36,124 nt of DNA, from contig DUBV01000020.1 of NCBI GenBank assembly GCA_012960105.1, positions 1 through 36,124 on the forward strand, read 5' to 3'. Shown here piece after piece: positions 1 through 7,077 of the stretch. The notes beneath the pieces are model-generated. The model ran no database searches, was not told where the DNA came from, and saw nothing but the letters and a program-made list of their open reading frames with translations. The stretch is from Thiotrichaceae bacterium. GTDB lineage: Bacteria; Pseudomonadota; Gammaproteobacteria; Eutrophobiales; Eutrophobiaceae. Every line of letters starts with the position of its first letter. The first letter of the stretch is position 1. Made by a program: the position numbers and the translations under genes.

Positions 1-33
1 CTTGCGCATCTAATATTTCTCGCAAACTACGTA

Positions 34-73
34 GTCAGGTCTTGTTTCTTGCTAGCAAATAACAAGACCTGAC
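34..73. repeat. REP-like long palindrome
   Basis: Positions 34-46 (GTCAGGTCTTGTT) are the exact reverse complement of 61-73. The loop between them holds a second palindrome, TTGCTAGCAA (49-58), so the whole stretch can fold into one nearly continuous hairpin. It is followed by CCCC and a T-run. The AAGACCTGACCCC tail resembles palindromes that flank REP-associated (Y1/IS200-like) transposase genes in many Proteobacteria; that link is from memory and is inference. No transposase gene is present in the visible 119 bases, so this could be a solo REP copy or the edge of an element lying to the left. Confidence 0.6.
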
Positions 74-119
74 CCCGCAATTTTTTGACCCCACTTATTT
101 TACTTCTATTATTAATATG

Positions 120-941
120 TTATTCGAATGAAATATCAGGATACCAATTTTGATGTGACTCATGAAAAAGTAATGATCTTGGTATATTTTTCAAAATTGA
201 AAATTCTACTACTAGTGGATGAAACTTTTTATTGCCATATTTAGAAAGACAATTATAAAAAATAATAATACCTTCATGGTTTGATATCTGTGCCCTTACT
301 AAATTACTGTAAAATCGTTTATTTTCTATTTCTGAATTTTTGATAAATTTAAAAATATTGTATAAGTATCTAAAGTAATGTCCTAATTCTACTTGGTGTT
401 CTTCATAAAACTTTTCATAGATATTAATTACTGTTTCTAAATCTTCAATATTTTCTTTATTTGGTTTTAAAGCGTTTGATAATCTCTGAACCATAACAGG
501 AAAACAATCTCTACCAGAAGTAGTCACAACTGCTCGATTACCTCCACCTCGCACAAAATCAATCGAATTTACAATGTCATTATGTAATCGCAGCATTTGA
601 AAAAAGGAATTTTCAAAATTTTGTAATTTTAATGTTTCATTTTGAGATTCTAGTGCTTTTGAAGAATTTCTTAATTCCTTTCTTGTTAACTGAAGCTCTT
701 TTACTTGTATAGATATTGTAAGTAATAAAGCAAACAAACCAAAAAATCCAAAAACAGGATTTAAAACTCCACCAATATAATCTCCAAATTCGCCCCACCT
801 AGAATGATCGGTGATAATATCGCCGTTATAATAATTTGCGTATAGATATACACAGATAATGGCTATTGCTATCCCAGAGGCTATTATAAATATAATAACG
901 AGTCCTGTATTTAAATCTCTTTCTTTTTCTTCGCTGGACAT
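120..941 (-). CDS. PutAbiC-type membrane protein, putative phage abortive infection
   Basis: This 273-aa protein has two predicted membrane segments near the N-terminus (about residues 13-35 and 60-80, the second in FGDYIGGVLNPVFGFFGLFA), then a coiled-coil-like stretch rich in K, E, L and Q (about 80-110), then a soluble domain opening with NFENSFFQMLRLHNDIV. The order GDYIGG-VLNP-FxF-two helices-NFExxFFxML is the hallmark of the PutAbiC family (PF16872), proposed to act in phage abortive infection; the biochemical activity is unknown. I chose ATG 941 because GAGG lies nine bases upstream; a TTG 15 bases earlier is open but lacks such a site. The gene starts 20 bases after the 173-aa gene and is probably co-transcribed with it. 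Family call fairly sure; defence role inferred. Confidence 0.75.
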   Translation of the reverse strand: MSSEEKERDLNTGLVIIFIIASGIAIAIICVYLYANYYNGDIITDHSRWGEFGDYIGGVLNPVFGFFGLFALLLTISIQVKELQLTRKELRNSSKALESQNETLKLQNFENSFFQMLRLHNDIVNSIDFVRGGGNRAVVTTSGRDCFPVMVQRLSNALKPNKENIEDLETVINIYEKFYEEHQVELGHYFRYLYNIFKFIKNSEIENKRFYSNLVRAQISNHEGIIIFYNCLSKYGNKKFHPLVVEFSILKNIPRSLLFHESHQNWYPDISFE

Positions 942-961
942 ATTCGCCAACCTCAATAATT

Positions 962-1483
962 TTATTTTGTTACATCTGTTAATTCATATATCTCTACTAG
1001 TTTATTTTGAAGTGACTTCATTAAATATCTTAGATCCGACCAATCATCTAAAAATTCTTTAAGCTCAGGAAATTGCTTTTGTCGTTCTAATGGCATTAAA
1101 CTCTCATCACTCTCGTTATCCCACCAATGTCTATATTGAATTTGCCATTTTTCTAAAAAAGGGCGAAGAACTGTAATAAAAGCAGAATTAATTATCATGC
1201 CTAAATGATTAATATTTTTGTTTTTAATTTGACCTGCCGGGAAGGACCTCATAATTTTCCTCGCTTCTTGAAAAAAATTAAATAACGAATCTAAACTTTC
1301 AATATAAAGTTCTCCCTCAAAGTTGGTGCATTCATCATCATAAATTTTACCGATTACTGCGACTCTTGTTATAAGTTCAGTGTAGAGTTCCCATGCACAT
1401 TGTCTATCTTCATCCGCTAATTCAGCTTCTAAAGAAACTATACCCAAATTAATGGAAAATGATCCCTTTTGTAAGTTAGTCAT
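962..1483 (-). CDS. Unrecognised 173-aa protein in putative defence operon
   Basis: I do not recognise the family. The protein is soluble, acidic and probably all-helical, with no signal peptide or membrane segment. Notable stretches are ELADEDRQCAWELYTELITR (about residues 20-40), SLDSLFNFFQEARKIMRSFP (about 64-84), and a Trp-rich part, LRPFLEKWQIQYRHWWDNES (about 107-127). The C-terminus (LKEFLDDWSDLRYLMKSLQ) looks like an amphipathic helix pair. It lies 38 bases after the broken TIR-like gene and 20 bases before the PutAbiC gene on the same strand, so a shared operon and function are likely. The codon use is AT-rich like its neighbours and unlike the core genes to the right. The gene looks intact. 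A scaffold, regulator or immunity partner are all possible; none is shown. Confidence 0.65.
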   Translation of the reverse strand: MTNLQKGSFSINLGIVSLEAELADEDRQCAWELYTELITRVAVIGKIYDDECTNFEGELYIESLDSLFNFFQEARKIMRSFPAGQIKNKNINHLGMIINSAFITVLRPFLEKWQIQYRHWWDNESDESLMPLERQKQFPELKEFLDDWSDLRYLMKSLQNKLVEIYELTDVTK

Positions 1484-1521
1484 TTTGCTTTTTAATATTT
1501 GTTGGATTAACGATTAATCTT

Positions 1522-1958
1522 TTACTTTTGCTGTTTGCTGTTTGCTGTTTGCTGTTTGCTGTTTGCTGTTTCAATATAGCTTATTAAATTATCTAAAGTT
1601 AAATTATTCCAATCGACACATAGTGCATAGACAGTATTATTTAATCCTTTTTCTATCGTCGGTAACTGGACCCCTATTAAGCCGTGCTTTTTATCTAAAG
1701 TTGCTTTTATCTCCCAATCTACAAATCTACAAATTTTCTTGACGGTGTATTATTTCCACATAAATCGTGCATGAACTGCCAGTAATATAATCCCCTCTGA
1801 TTTTTCTCATTACATATTCTGAATCATTACTTGAAATAGAATCTCTTAAGGAATTATCATGAATAACATCATATGTTTCAGAAATATTTTTTCGAGAATT
1901 CATCATAATAAGGCTGATCAATACCCTGATGATAACTCACAAATATTGTTCTTTTAAC
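1522..1958 (-). pseudogene. Frameshifted TIR-like (DUF1863/ThsB-like) gene
   Basis: Reading the minus strand in pieces gives TIFVSYHQGIDQPYYDEF (frame 1), then DVIHDNSLRDSISSNDSEYVMRK and IRGDYITGSSCTIY (frame 2), then CGNNTPSRKFVD, then WEIKATLDKKHGLIGVQLPT and YALCVDWNNLTLDNLISYI. Joined, these follow the MTH538/DUF1863 TIR-like fold: an initial F-SYH strand, IR-(D/E)YI-xGSS-TI, a C/G-xxT-xRK-VDWEI motif, then GLIG. Three shifts separate the parts: one near a six-base A-run (1887-1892), a single missing base near 1761-1765, and an exact 8-bp tandem duplication (1718-1725 and 1726-1733) that splits FVD from WEI. No ATG lies in frame at the N-terminus. Family known from Thoeris ThsB proteins that make a nucleotide signal after infection. 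Broken here; the fold assignment is from pattern memory. Confidence 0.7.
1530..1571. repeat. Six tandem copies of heptamer GCTGTTT
   Basis: Six perfect head-to-tail copies of a 7-bp unit. They fall at the 3' end of the broken TIR-like gene, where on the minus strand the unit AAACAGC is read as an Ala/Asn/Ser/Lys/Gln tail before the TAA at 1522-1524. Because 7 is not a multiple of 3, each gain or loss of a unit would change the frame of the tail. Confidence 0.9.
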
Positions 1959-2152
1959 CGGGAAAAGTGAGTTTGCATATGGATTAGGTCTGAATTATCC
2001 ATTATTTATATTCATAAAAACCATCCGTTAATTAATAAACTTCAATGGAAGTATATAACTGAACAGCCTTTAAAGGATAATTATTATAAAAATAGCTACT
2101 TTAATTGAATTCTAGGTGTCTGCCATGGGATAAACGCAGAAATTACTATTTG
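1959..2152. other. Intergenic, no gene seen
   Basis: This AT-rich stretch separates the former defence operon from the repeat element next to ppc. I see no open frame with coding character. It should contain the promoter of the minus-strand islet operon, but no convincing -35/-10 pair stands out. Confidence 0.4.
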
Positions 2153-2279
2153 GATAGGACGGAGAAAGTTTTCACTAATACAAGGCGCGAGTTGGCGAGG
2201 ACACGGAGTTTATGAAAAATAAATGAGTACCGCAGCCGACGAAGCGACGCAGTAGTAGCGGAAAATAGCCCGTCCTATC
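2153..2279. repeat. Dispersed intergenic repeat with inverted ends, abutting ppc stop
   Basis: The element is bounded by GATAGGACGG (2153-2162) and its exact reverse complement CCGTCCTATC (2270-2279). Inside it has a small hairpin, AGTTTAT-gaaaa-ATAAATGAGTACC (about 2207-2231), whose core recurs at 16666-16690 and 20152-20178. The right terminal repeat overlaps the TGA stop codon of ppc (2278-2280). It has no coding capacity, and inverted ends plus a hairpin suit a MITE-like or REP-type element. Confidence 0.6.
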
Positions 2280-5019
2280 AGCCTGTCCAGCCTAAACCGG
2301 CGGATATACAATTAATCGACAACAACAACGGCACCAACCCTTCCAGCGGGTCACTACCCTCTGCTCTACCCCTAAATGCTTCAACCAGCTTCACCTGCTC
2401 TAGTCCTGACTGATGCAAGACCGGAATACGGCGATTTAGCTTACGGTTGAATTTCTTGAATCGTTGGCAAAGTTTTTCTTCGCCGCTGAGTTTCAGGACC
2501 ATTTCTATGGTGAGTTTGTATTCATCCATGACCATATTGAATACGGTATCTCTCAGTGCTTCATCTTCGACTAGTTCTGAGTAAGACTTGGCTACTTCGA
2601 GATCCACTAATGATAAAGTCTTTTCGGTTTCGTCTATGACTAAACGAAACAGACGCGATTCTTTAAACATTTCGCTGATTAATGCTTCGCCTTTTTCGCC
2701 TTCTTTATCGATGTAGTTCTTTAATGCGGAACCGACACCATACCAACCGGGAACCAGATGTCGGTTTTGTGTCCAGGCAAACACCCAGGGAATTGCTCTT
2801 AGGTCGCTTAATGAATTTGCACCAAAGCGTTTCGCTGGGCGCGAACCGATATTCATTTTCGCCAGTTCTTCTACCGGACTTGCGGCATTGTAGTAATTCA
2901 CCAAGCCTTCAGTTTCGGCTAACTCTCGGTATTTAGTAAATGCTAATTCAGAAATACTTTCCATGGCTGCATCGAAATGCGGCTGTGGTTTTAATTCTTC
3001 TTCATCCATCGATTTAATCGTGTGTTCAAAGACACTCGATGCCAGTAATTCCATATGATATTGCGCGCTACCTTCGTTGGCGTATTTTGATGACACTGAT
3101 TCACCTTGTTCGGTGATACGCATTTGTCCGTGTATAGAACCGGCAGGTTGTGCGGCAAGAGCTTTACCGGTTGGTGCACCACCGCGACTGACTGATCCGC
3201 CGCGACCATGGAAGAATGAAATCGGGATACCGGCTTCTGCACCTGTTTTCGTCAGACTTGTCTGAGCTTTGGTTAATTCCCAGTTGGCTGTGAAGTAACC
3301 GCCATCTTTATTTGAATCGGAATAACCGATCATCACTTCTTGTACGCCAGTTTGTTCTTTAATAGATCGCTTGATGACTGGAATGCTTAATAGCTCTTTC
3401 ATCATCTCGGGTGCGCGTTGCAAATCATCTATGGTTTCGAATAAAGGCACGATAGGTAAAATGCTATATTCATTACCTTCATCACCGGTGAATAAGCCGG
3501 ATAACTTTGCTAATACATATACACCTAATATATCACTGACTGATTTCGTCATACTTAAGATGGCATTACCAAAGGCTTCGCGATCGAGTTTATTGATCAT
3601 CTCACCTGACATCTGGAACAAACCTAATGTTGAAGTCGCTGACTCATCTAGATTTGAAAATGTTGGTAGGGCTCCTAACGGTTTTTCTAACTCAGCTAAC
3701 AACCATGCTTTCCATTCATCACTATCTAGTGCCGGCGCTTCATTCTTACCTTCCATCGCTTTCCAGATACAGCCTAGCGCATGATTTACTGTTTCTGAGT
3801 TTTCACGTAAATCCAATCGCACAGTTCGGAAACGAAATGCTTCAGCTTTTTGTAGTAAAGGAGTGACCAGTGCACGCGCAAGATGTTTGCATTTAGAATC
3901 AACCAAACCTTCAGATAATTGTCTTAGGTTATCAATGAACTCATCGGCGTTATTATATTTTATTGCGCAGAAGTGGCCTTCTTCATCAGCCGCTATGGTG
4001 CCGCGTAATTTTATTAACATACAGGTCAGAAACTGACGGAAGACTTCGCCGGGGTTTCTTTCTGTAATATGTTCTAGTTCATCGATACCTTCGAGTATCG
4101 TTGCTAGATGTTCTTCAAAATCTTTTGATAACTCGAGGTTAACGCGAGAGACACTGAGTTTTTCTACAATCGCTTGTAAAGATTCGACATAGTGTTCTAA
4201 AACAATGCTGCGATTTTTTAATAAGGCATCTTTGGTAACATCATTGGTCACAAAAGGATTGCCATCACGATCACCGCCTATCCATGATCCAAACTGGAAA
4301 AAGGGAGGTATGGTAAATTCGGAATCAGGATAACTTTGGCCTAAAGCCCAATCGAGTTTTTCATGGGTTTCTGATACACATTCAAATAATGATTGCTCGA
4401 AGAAATGTAAACCCCAAACCACTTCTTGTGGCACTGATGGTTTTTCTAAACGCAATTCACCAGTTAACCATAACAGATCAATTTCGTCATTTAATTCTCT
4501 AATGATAGTTTTACGTTCGCGCTCGGTCCAACGTGTTGCTTCTAAACGATACAACAACACATAGATACGTCGATGTATTTCCAGTACGGTAACGCGTTTT
4601 GCTTCAGTAGGATGTGCCGTAATCGTCGGACGTATATGCGCAACATCTAATAAGTCCTGGATTTCATTTGCAGGGATACCGGCATCTTTCGCTTGTTTGA
4701 ATACATTAGCAAAAGTACCGGGAACATTGTCCAGTCCGTATTCTTTTTCAGCAAGACGACGTCGACGCATGCCGGTATTTTCTTCGGCAACGTTTAATAA
4801 CTGAAACCAGATTCCCCATGCTTGTAATACACCGAGTAGTAATTCGGTATTTCCCGCAGGAATAGACATCTCTCCGCGAAAATACGGCAGTATTTCACTT
4901 TGTCTGTGTTGAATGACTTTGCCAAGTTGCTCGGTTAAGAGGCCAACAACTTCTTTAGCATAAGTAGCAGAAAGGGCGTCTAACGATTTCTCGTCAAACT
5001 CGACATCATTTGATGACAT
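2278..5019 (-). CDS. ppc: Phosphoenolpyruvate carboxylase
   Basis: Adds bicarbonate to PEP to give oxaloacetate and phosphate in the cytoplasm; in a serine cycle this step makes the C4 acid. The 913-aa length fits the bacterial family. Visible motifs are TAHPTEAKR (catalytic His136), GGDRDGNPFV, GYSDSNKDGGY, the glycine loop FHGRGGSVSRGG, and LRAIPWVFAWTQNRH. The usual QNTG C-terminus is replaced by GLGWTG, so the terminal Thr-Gly that reaches the active site is kept but the residues before it differ. It is the last gene of the mcl-mtkA-mtkB-reductase set, 105 bases after the reductase, with a strong hairpin in the gap. The start has only a weak ribosome binding site. The identification is firm; the serine-cycle role comes from context. 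Confidence 0.98.
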   Translation of the reverse strand: MSSNDVEFDEKSLDALSATYAKEVVGLLTEQLGKVIQHRQSEILPYFRGEMSIPAGNTELLLGVLQAWGIWFQLLNVAEENTGMRRRRLAEKEYGLDNVPGTFANVFKQAKDAGIPANEIQDLLDVAHIRPTITAHPTEAKRVTVLEIHRRIYVLLYRLEATRWTERERKTIIRELNDEIDLLWLTGELRLEKPSVPQEVVWGLHFFEQSLFECVSETHEKLDWALGQSYPDSEFTIPPFFQFGSWIGGDRDGNPFVTNDVTKDALLKNRSIVLEHYVESLQAIVEKLSVSRVNLELSKDFEEHLATILEGIDELEHITERNPGEVFRQFLTCMLIKLRGTIAADEEGHFCAIKYNNADEFIDNLRQLSEGLVDSKCKHLARALVTPLLQKAEAFRFRTVRLDLRENSETVNHALGCIWKAMEGKNEAPALDSDEWKAWLLAELEKPLGALPTFSNLDESATSTLGLFQMSGEMINKLDREAFGNAILSMTKSVSDILGVYVLAKLSGLFTGDEGNEYSILPIVPLFETIDDLQRAPEMMKELLSIPVIKRSIKEQTGVQEVMIGYSDSNKDGGYFTANWELTKAQTSLTKTGAEAGIPISFFHGRGGSVSRGGAPTGKALAAQPAGSIHGQMRITEQGESVSSKYANEGSAQYHMELLASSVFEHTIKSMDEEELKPQPHFDAAMESISELAFTKYRELAETEGLVNYYNAASPVEELAKMNIGSRPAKRFGANSLSDLRAIPWVFAWTQNRHLVPGWYGVGSALKNYIDKEGEKGEALISEMFKESRLFRLVIDETEKTLSLVDLEVAKSYSELVEDEALRDTVFNMVMDEYKLTIEMVLKLSGEEKLCQRFKKFNRKLNRRIPVLHQSGLEQVKLVEAFRGRAEGSDPLEGLVPLLLSINCISAGLGWTG

Positions 5020-5064
5020 ATATTGAAATCCAGTAAAGAGTTAAAGTGTCTTTGATAATAGACG

Positions 5065-5107
5065 TTTTTACGCGATAGCAAAGCCTGAGCCTGCTATCGC
5101 GTAAAAA
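5065..5107. other. Perfect 16-bp intercistronic hairpin without U-tract
   Basis: TTTTTACGCGATAGCA (5065-5080) pairs exactly with 5092-5107 around an 11-base loop. On either strand the stem opens with T's and closes with A's, the reverse of an intrinsic terminator, and no T-run follows. It is better read as an mRNA stability or processing structure between the reductase and ppc, or a dispersed palindrome. Confidence 0.8.
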
Positions 5108-5124
5108 TATATTATTGAAGTAAC

Positions 5125-6099
5125 TTATGCTACGCGGTCGCCTGGCTCTTCTCCTTTGAAAAAAGCCTCAACATTAGCTAATGAACGTAAACCCATAGCA
5201 ACACGGGTTTCTGTTGTCGCACTACCCAAATGAGGTAGTAGAACAACGTTATCCATACTTAATAAGTCTTCGCTGACGTTAGGTTCTTTAGCGAACACAT
5301 CAAGACCAGCACCTGCGATAGCTCCGTCTTTTAATGCTTGAACCAACGCAGGTTCATCAACAACATCACCACGGGCGGTGTTGATCAAGAAAGCAGAGTC
5401 TTTCATCAATGCAAATCGTTCAGCGTTCATCAGGTTGGTATTGCTACCACCGCCTGGACAATGCAATGTTACGAAGTCTGCATCTTTTAATACGTCTTCA
5501 ACGCTATCGAGTTTGGTAGCACTGAATTTTTTGATGACTTCATCTGATGGTGGATACGGATCAAAAAAGCTGATTTCCATACCAAAACCAAAATGTGCTT
5601 TTGTCGCAACTGCCTGAGCAATACGACCAAAACCAATAAAGCCGAGTTTCTTACCGGTGACTTTAGTCGCTAGAAAATGCGTAGGACACCAACCGTCCCA
5701 TTCTTTACTGCGAACCAAACGTTCACCTTCACCAATACGGCGTGAAACAGTAATCAATAAACCCATTGCGATATCCGCAGTACAGTCGGTTAGAACTTCA
5801 GGGGTATTAGTTACAACGACGCCAACTTCTTTGGCAGCATCGGTATTGATGTTGTTAAAGCCAACACCAAAGTTAGATACGATTTTGCATTTTCTATCAT
5901 CGCTACCGAAGATATCAGCATCAATTGGAAAATCAGAAACGGTCGGGCAAACCGCATCGTAATTTTGAATTGCAGCTTTAAGTTCGTCGACAGACATTTT
6001 GTGATCGTCTTCGTTTAAGGTTACGTCGAACAGTTCTTGTGCTTTAGCTTCTGCTTCAGCAGGCCATTTACGGGTAAGAAGTACTTTAGGTTTACTCAC
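5125..6099 (-). CDS. D-2-hydroxyacid dehydrogenase, hydroxypyruvate/glyoxylate reductase
   Basis: Reduces a 2-oxoacid, most likely hydroxypyruvate to D-glycerate or glyoxylate to glycolate, with NAD(P)H. The 324-aa protein shows FGVGFNNINTDAA (about 77-89), the Rossmann loop GFIGFGRIAQAVA (about 153-165) and the family triad Arg243 (NTARGD), Glu272 (FAKEP) and His290 (LLPHLGSAT). I chose GTG 6099 because GGAG sits six bases upstream; the frame stays open to 6159, but that extension crosses a hairpin and has no family similarity. It follows mtkB by 75 bases and precedes ppc. In serine-cycle methylotrophs the matching gene is hprA; sequence alone does not separate it from gyaR or ghrA, so I leave the symbol empty. 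Enzyme class is certain, substrate inferred. Confidence 0.9.
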   Translation of the reverse strand: MSKPKVLLTRKWPAEAEAKAQELFDVTLNEDDHKMSVDELKAAIQNYDAVCPTVSDFPIDADIFGSDDRKCKIVSNFGVGFNNINTDAAKEVGVVVTNTPEVLTDCTADIAMGLLITVSRRIGEGERLVRSKEWDGWCPTHFLATKVTGKKLGFIGFGRIAQAVATKAHFGFGMEISFFDPYPPSDEVIKKFSATKLDSVEDVLKDADFVTLHCPGGGSNTNLMNAERFALMKDSAFLINTARGDVVDEPALVQALKDGAIAGAGLDVFAKEPNVSEDLLSMDNVVLLPHLGSATTETRVAMGLRSLANVEAFFKGEEPGDRVA

Positions 6100-6135
6100 A
6101 ATAGTCTCCAAATAAGGTTCTATCGAATTAGATAT

Positions 6136-6164
6136 GAAGAGTGGAACAAGATGTTCCACTCTTC
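6136..6164. other. Perfect 12-bp hairpin between mtkB and the reductase gene
   Basis: GAAGAGTGGAAC (6136-6147) pairs exactly with 6153-6164 around a five-base loop. It sits just after the mtkB stop and ahead of the GGAG of the reductase gene. No T-run follows on the minus strand, so it is unlikely to terminate; protection of the upstream mRNA end is more likely. Confidence 0.8.
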
Positions 6165-6174
6165 GTATTGCAAC

Positions 6175-7065
6175 TTAACTAATTTTTGCTAATGCTGCCT
6201 GTACGACAGGAGCGAATGATGATGGGTTTGGTACAACAGCAACACCACATTCAGTCAATATTTCTACTTTTTCAGCGGCACTATCGCCAACTGCAGAAAT
6301 AATCGCACCAGCGTGACCCATACGAGTACCTTTAGGAGCAGTGAGACCAGCGATGTAACCGATAACCGGTTTTTTCATGTTTTCTTTGGTCCACATTGCT
6401 GCTTCTACTTCTTGTGGTCCACCGATTTCGCCAATGATGACGACTGCTTTAGTTTCATCATCTTCTTCAAATGCAGCTAAATGATCTTTAAACGAACTAC
6501 CGTTGATAGGATCACCACCAATACCAATACTTGATGATATTCCAATACCGACTTGTTTCATTTGTGATGCAGCTTCGTAGCCTAAAGTACCAGAACGACC
6601 AATGACGCCTACTTCACCCGGCATATAAATATGACCTGGCATAATGCCCATCATACATTTGCCCGGACTGATAGAACCGGCACAGTTAGGACCCGTTAAG
6701 ATCATCTTATCTGCTTCTTTGTATCGACGCATGTAACGCTTAACACGAATCATATCTTGTGAAGGAATACCGTCGGTGATTGCTACGCAAAATTTAATAC
6801 CTGCATCAGCTGCTTCCATAATACTGTCTGCTGCAAACGGTGGTGGTACGAAAATAATACTCGCAGTTGCACCCGTCGCTTCGACTGCTTCTTTCATGGT
6901 GTTGAATACAGGCAGGTCTAAATGCTTGCTACCGCCTTTACCCGGAGTAACACCGCCAACGATGTTAGTACCGTATTTAATCATGTCGGTCGCGTGGAAG
7001 GTTCCAATCTGACCAGTGAAGCCCTGTACCAAGACTTTTGTGCTTTCTACTAAATGAATTGCCAT
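6175..7065 (-). CDS. mtkB: Malate-CoA ligase (malate thiokinase) alpha subunit
   Basis: With MtkA it makes malyl-CoA from malate, CoA and ATP. The 296-aa protein is of the succinyl-CoA synthetase alpha type: CoA-binding Rossmann part with VQGFTGQIGTFHA (about 13-25) and VTPGKGG (about 39-45), the GPNCAG motif (about 125-130), the ligase signature IGRSGTLGYE, and the phosphohistidine loop KGTRMGHAGA with His251. Sequence alone could be read as sucD. The neighbours decide: mtkA lies 12 bases upstream and mcl before that, while no TCA cycle gene (sucA, sucB, lpd) is near. The same gene pair is known from serine-cycle methylotrophs. Malate over succinate is an inference from context and from family-typical phrasing in MtkA. 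Confidence 0.88.
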   Translation of the reverse strand: MAIHLVESTKVLVQGFTGQIGTFHATDMIKYGTNIVGGVTPGKGGSKHLDLPVFNTMKEAVEATGATASIIFVPPPFAADSIMEAADAGIKFCVAITDGIPSQDMIRVKRYMRRYKEADKMILTGPNCAGSISPGKCMMGIMPGHIYMPGEVGVIGRSGTLGYEAASQMKQVGIGISSSIGIGGDPINGSSFKDHLAAFEEDDETKAVVIIGEIGGPQEVEAAMWTKENMKKPVIGYIAGLTAPKGTRMGHAGAIISAVGDSAAEKVEILTECGVAVVPNPSSFAPVVQAALAKIS

Positions 7066-7077
7066 GTTTGTTTCCCC

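Noticed and set aside
1542-1742. Open frame of 66 codons on the plus strand
   Set aside because: It is the complement of the heptamer repeat and the broken TIR-like gene and has no good start.
3371-3784. Open frame of 137 codons on the plus strand
   Set aside because: It is antisense to the central part of ppc and has no ribosome binding site or family match.
5065-5107. Intrinsic terminator between the reductase gene and ppc
   Set aside because: The stem is strong, but its polarity is T's first and A's last with no T-run after it on either strand.
6100-6159. Upstream extension of the reductase gene
   Set aside because: It would translate through a perfect hairpin and has no similarity to the family; GTG 6099 has GGAG at good distance.
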